In this document: piece by piece, positions 59,701 through 64,000 of the stretch
Layout: every line of letters begins with the position of its first letter
Numbering within the stretch: position 1 is the stretch's first letter
Origin: Mantis religiosa
Taxonomy: Eukaryota; Arthropoda; Insecta; Mantodea; Mantidae
Length of the DNA: 64,000 bases
Reading direction: 5' to 3'
Assembly (NCBI GenBank): GCA_030765055.1
Contig: CM060950.1
Coordinates: 19,556,229 to 19,620,228 of the forward strand
Program-made: the position numbers and the translations under genes
The notes under the pieces: generated by a model
Told to the model about the DNA's origin: nothing
Databases searched by the model: none
What the model saw: the letters and a program-made list of their open reading frames with translations, nothing else

Positions 59701-62700
59701 AATCACGCACGGATCTCCAGGTTTCCGCCCTATAAGTACTTATATAAAAATTCCAACTACACTGACACTGATAAGCACCACTTCAAAAACTCCGGACGCG
59801 GGCACAGCCCTTTGAATATGACGTATGCCCTAGAAACCAGTAACTGGCGAGCGGAGGTCGTTGGTCCGTTACGAGCCGCAGCGAAATCACGCACGGATCT
59901 CCAGGTTTCCGCCCTATAAGTACTTATATAAACATTCCAACTACACTGACACTGATAAGCGGCACTTCAAAAACTCCGGACGCAGGCACAAGCCCTTTGA
60001 ATATGACGTATGCCCTAGAAACCAGTAACTGGCGAGCGGAAGCCGTTGGTCCGTTACGAGCCGCAGCGAAATCACGCACGGATCTCCAGGTTTCCGCCCT
60101 ATAAGTACTTATATAAAAATTCCAACTACACTGACACTGATAAGTGGCACTTCAAAAACTCCGGACGCGGGCACAGCCCTTTGAATATGACGTATGCCCT
60201 AGAAACCAGTAACTGGCGAGCGGAGGCCGTTGGTCCGTTACGAGCCGCAGCGAAATCACGCACGGATCTCCAGGTTTCCGCCCTATAAGTACTTATATAA
60301 AAATTCCAACTACACTGACACTGATAAGTGGCACTTCAAAAACTCCGGACGCGGGCACAGCCCTTTGAATATGACGTATGCCCTAGAAACCAGTAACTGG
60401 CGAGCGGAGGCCGTTGGTCCGTTACGAGCCGCAGCGAAATCACGCACGGATCTCCAGGTTTCCGCCCTATAAGTACTTATATAAAAATTCCAACTACACT
60501 GACACTGATAAGTGGCACTTCAAAAACTCCGGACGCGGGCACAGCCCTTTGAATATGACGTATGCCCTAGAAACCAGTAACTGGCGAGCGGAGGCCGTTG
60601 GTCCGTTACGAGCCGCAGCGAAATCACGCACGGATCTCCAGGTTTCCGCCCTATAAGTACTTATATAAAAATTCCAACTACACTGACACTGATAAGTGGC
60701 ACTTCAAAAACTCCGGACGCGGGCACGGCCCTTTGAATATGACGTATGCCCTAGAAACCAGTAACTGGCGAGCGGAGGTCGTTGGTCCGTTACGAGCCGC
60801 AGCGAAATCACGCACGGATCTCCAGGTTTCCGCCCTATAAGTACTTATATAAAAATTCCAACTACACTGACACTGATAAGCAGCACTTCAAAAACTCCGG
60901 ACGCGGGCACAGCCCTTTGAATATGACGTATGCCCTAGAAACCAGTAACTGGCGAGCGGAGGCCGTTGGTCCGTTACGAGCCGCAGCGAAATCACGCACG
61001 GATCTCCAGGTTTCCGCCCTATAAGTACTTATATAAAAATTCCAACTACACTGACACTGATAAGTGGCACTTCAAAAACTCCGGACGCGGGCAAAGCCCT
61101 TTGAATATGACGTATGCCCTAGAAACCAGTAACTGGCGAGCGGAGGCCGTTGGTCCGTTACGAGCCGCAGCGAAATCACCCACGGATCTCCAGGTTTCCG
61201 CCCTATAAGTACTTTTCCAACTACACTGACACTGATAAGCAGCACTTCAAAAACTCCGGACGCGGGCACAGCCCTTTGAATATGACGTATGCCCTAGAAA
61301 CCAGTAACTGGCGAGCGGAGGCCGTTGGTCCGTTACGAGCCGCAGCGAAATCACGCACGGATCTCCAGGTTTCCGCCCTATAAGTACTTTTCCAACTACA
61401 CTGACACTGATAAGTGGCACTTCAAAAACTCCGGACGCGGGCACAGCCCTTTGAATATGACGTATGCGCTAGAAACCAGTAACTGGCGAGCGGAGGCCGT
61501 TGGTCCGTTACGAGCCGCAGCGAAATCACGCACGGATCTCCAGGTTTCCGCCCTATAAGTACTTTTCCAACTACACTGACACTGATAAGTGGCACTTCAA
61601 AAACTCCGGACGCGGGCACAGCCCTTTGAATATGACGTATGCCCTAGAAACCAGTAACTGGCGAGCGGAGGCCGTTGGTCCGTTACGAGCCGCAGCGAAA
61701 TCACGCACGGATCTCCAGGTTTCCGCCCTATAAGTACTTTTCCAACTACACTGACACTGATAAGTGGCACTTCAAAAACTCCGGACGCGGGCACAGCCCT
61801 TTGAATATGACGTATGCCCTAGAAACCAGTAACTGGCGAGCGGAGGCCGTTGGTCCGTTACGAGCCGCAGCGAAATCACGCACGGATCTCCAGGTTTCCG
61901 CCCTATAAGTACTTTTCCAACTACACTGACACTGATAAGTTGCACTTCAAAAACTCCGGACGCGGGCACAGCCCTTTGAATATGACGTATGACCTAGAAA
62001 CCAGTAACTGGCGAGCGGAGGCCGTTGGTCCGTTACGAGCCGCAGCGAAATCACGCACGGATCTCCAGGTTTCCGCCCTATAAGTACTTATATAAAAATT
62101 CCAACTACAATGACACTGATAAGTGGCACTTGAAAAACTCCGGACGCAGGCACAGCCCTTTGAATATGACGTATGCCCTAGAAACCAGTAACTGGCGAGC
62201 GGAGGCCGTTGGTCCGTTACGAGCCGCAGCGAAATCACGCACGGATCTCCAGGTTTCCGCCCTATAAGTACTTTTCCAACTACACTGACACTGATAAGCA
62301 GCACTTCAAAAACTCCGGACGCGGGCACAGCCCTTTGAATATGACGTATGCCCTAGAAACCAGTAACTGGCGAGCGGAGGCCGTTGGTCCGTTACGAGCC
62401 GCAGCGAAATCACGCACGGATCTCCAGGTTTCCGCCCTATAAGTACTTATATAAAAATTCCAACTACAATGACACTGATAAGTGGCACTTGAAAAACTCC
62501 GGACGCAGGCACAGCCCTTTGAATATGACGTATGCCCTAGAAACCAGTAACTGGCGAGCGGAGGCCGTTGGTCCGTTACGAGCCGCAGCGAAATCACGCA
62601 CGGATCTCCAGGTTTCCGCCCTATAAGTACTTATATAAAAATTCCAACTACACTGACACTGATAAGTGGCACTTCAAAAACTCCGGACGCGGGCACAGCC

Positions 62701-64000
62701 CTTTGAATATGACGTATGCCCTAGAAACCAGTAACTGGCGAGCGGAGGCCGTTGGTCCGTTACGAGCCGCAGCGAAATCACGCACGGATCTCCAGGTTTC
62801 CGCCCTATAAGTACTTATATAAAAATTCCAACTACACTGACACTGATAAGTTGCACTTCAAAAACTCCGGACGCGGGCACAGCCCTTTGAATATGACGTA
62901 TGCCCTAGAAACCAGTAACTGGCGAGCGGAGGCCGTTGGTCCGTTACGAGCCGCAGCGAAATCACGCACGGATCTCCAGGTTTCCGCCCTATAAGTACTT
63001 ATATAAAAATTCCAACTACACTGACACTGATAAGTTGCACTTCAAAAACTCCGGACGCGGGCACAGCCCTTTGAATATGACGTATGCCCTAGAAACCAGT
63101 AACTGGCGAGCGGAGGCCGTTGGTCCGTTACGAGCCGCAGCGAAATCACGCACGGATCTCCAGGTTTCCGCCCTATAAGTACTTATATAAAAATTCCAAC
63201 TACACTGACACTGATAAGTGACACTTCAAAACCTCCGGACGCGGGCACAGCCCTTTGAATATGACGTATGCCCTAGAAACCAGTAACTGGCCAGCGGAGG
63301 CCGTTGGTCCGTTACGAGCCGCAGCGAAATCACGCACGGATCTCCAGGTTTCCGCCCTATAAGTACTTTTCCAACTACACTGACACTGATAAGTGGCACT
63401 TCAAAAACTCCGGACGCGGGCACAGCCCTTTGAATATGACGTATGCCCTAGAAACCAGTAACTGGCGAGCGGAGGCCGTTGGTTCGTTACGAGCCGCAGC
63501 GAAATCACGCACGTATCTCCAGGTTTCCGCCCTATAAGTACTTATATAAAAATTCCAACTACACTGACACTGATAAGTGGCACTTCAAAAACTCCGGACG
63601 CGGGCACAGCCCTTTGAATATGACGTATGCCCTAGAAACCAGTAACTGGCGAGCGGAGGCCGTTGGTCCGTTACGAGCCGCAGCGAAATCACGCACGTAT
63701 CTCCAGGTTTCCGCCCTATAAGTACTTATATAAAAATTCCAACTACACTGACACTGATAAGTTGCACTTCAAAAACTCCGGACGCGGGCACAGCTCTTTG
63801 AATATGACGTATGCCCTAGACACCAGTAACTGCCGAGCGGAGGCCGTTGGTCCGTTACGAGCCGCAGCGAAATCACGCACGGATCTCCAGGTTTCCGCCC
63901 TATAAGTACTTATATAAAAATTCCAACTACACTGACACTGATAAGTGGCACTTCAAAAACTCCGGACGCGGGCACAGCCCTTTGAATATGACGTATGCCC
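53776..64000. repeat. Satellite array, 184/175-bp monomer, about 56 copies
   Basis: The anchor GGTCCGTTACGAGCCGCAGC recurs from 53916 to 63847 at 184- or 175-bp steps (a few at 176, 182 or 185). Monomers differ by few substitutions. The short form lacks 9 bp (ATATAAAAA) after AAGTACTT. Each monomer contains CACGGATCTCCAGGTTTCCG, shared with SINE-B. The array is head-to-tail throughout and runs off the window. The 77-106-codon open frames in both directions are consequences of the repeat; neither 184 nor 175 is a multiple of three, so no frame runs through. Confidence 0.99.

Noticed and set aside
53916..63905. Dozens of 77-106-codon open frames on both strands with near-identical proteins
   Set aside because: They are reading-frame consequences of the satellite monomer; monomer length is not a multiple of three, starts are not canonical ATG contexts, and no domain is recognisable.
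53776..64000. Regularly spaced repeats resembling a CRISPR array
   Set aside because: There are no short repeats with unique spacers; the whole 184/175-bp unit repeats. The sequence is eukaryotic satellite DNA.

Overview
The window looks like intergenic DNA from a large, repeat-rich insect genome. I infer a cockroach or other blattodean, because I associate the tRNA-derived SINE families, the mariner/Tc1/hAT mix and the Penelope-like tails with those genomes; nothing here proves the species. The DNA is AT-rich. I recognise no intact host protein-coding gene and no functional tRNA, rRNA or CRISPR locus. Nearly every recognisable open frame belongs to a transposable element, or is a shadow of a microsatellite or satellite. 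Labels SINE-A to SINE-E are mine, not database names.

Layout. 1-5.8 kb: a Penelope-like tail, a LINE RNase H remnant carrying a SINE-A, and a PIF/Harbinger-type element with a 179-bp internal tandem repeat. 5.8-8.3 kb: a LINE reverse-transcriptase end, 1.25 kb of TTC then TTA triplets, and a Penelope GIY-YIG fragment. 9.5-13.4 kb: a MITE split by SINE-E, tandem SINE-B, SINE-A, and a TA-flanked element carrying SINE-C. 15-17.6 kb: an hAT C-terminus, SINE-A and 0.73 kb of ATT. 18.4-25.1 kb: two palindromic mariner-like elements, a third mariner-like element with long inverted ends, inverted Penelope tails, SINE-B, SINE-C and a LINE C-terminus. 25.3-27.9 kb: an hAT remnant split by a pogo-like psq element, which itself holds two SINE-A copies. 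31.1-34.8 kb: a SINE-C split by an ORF1-only LINE whose tail is 1.1 kb of AAT. 35-37.5 kb: a Penelope tail, 0.96 kb of AAT and a full-length dead mariner. 38.6-47.4 kb: two dead Tc1 elements interrupted by SINE-A, SINE-B and a second Harbinger, plus one SINE-A broken into three pieces by two later insertions. 47.8-50.1 kb: the most interesting unit, an uncharacterised arthropod protein family (about 550 codons, two lesions) enclosed by about 105-bp terminal inverted repeats. 50.4-53.4 kb: more SINEs and a transposase N-terminus. 53.7-64 kb: a 184/175-bp satellite of about 56 monomers with higher-order structure, running off the window.

How it fits together. The insertions can be ordered in time because many carry target-site duplications: SINE-A and SINE-B land in dead Tc1, mariner, pogo and hAT elements; hAT and SINE-B land in SINE-A; the ORF1-only LINE lands in SINE-C. 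Long pure triplet arrays start or stop at element ends. The satellite begins inside a SINE-B copy, and every monomer keeps about 20 bp of that SINE.
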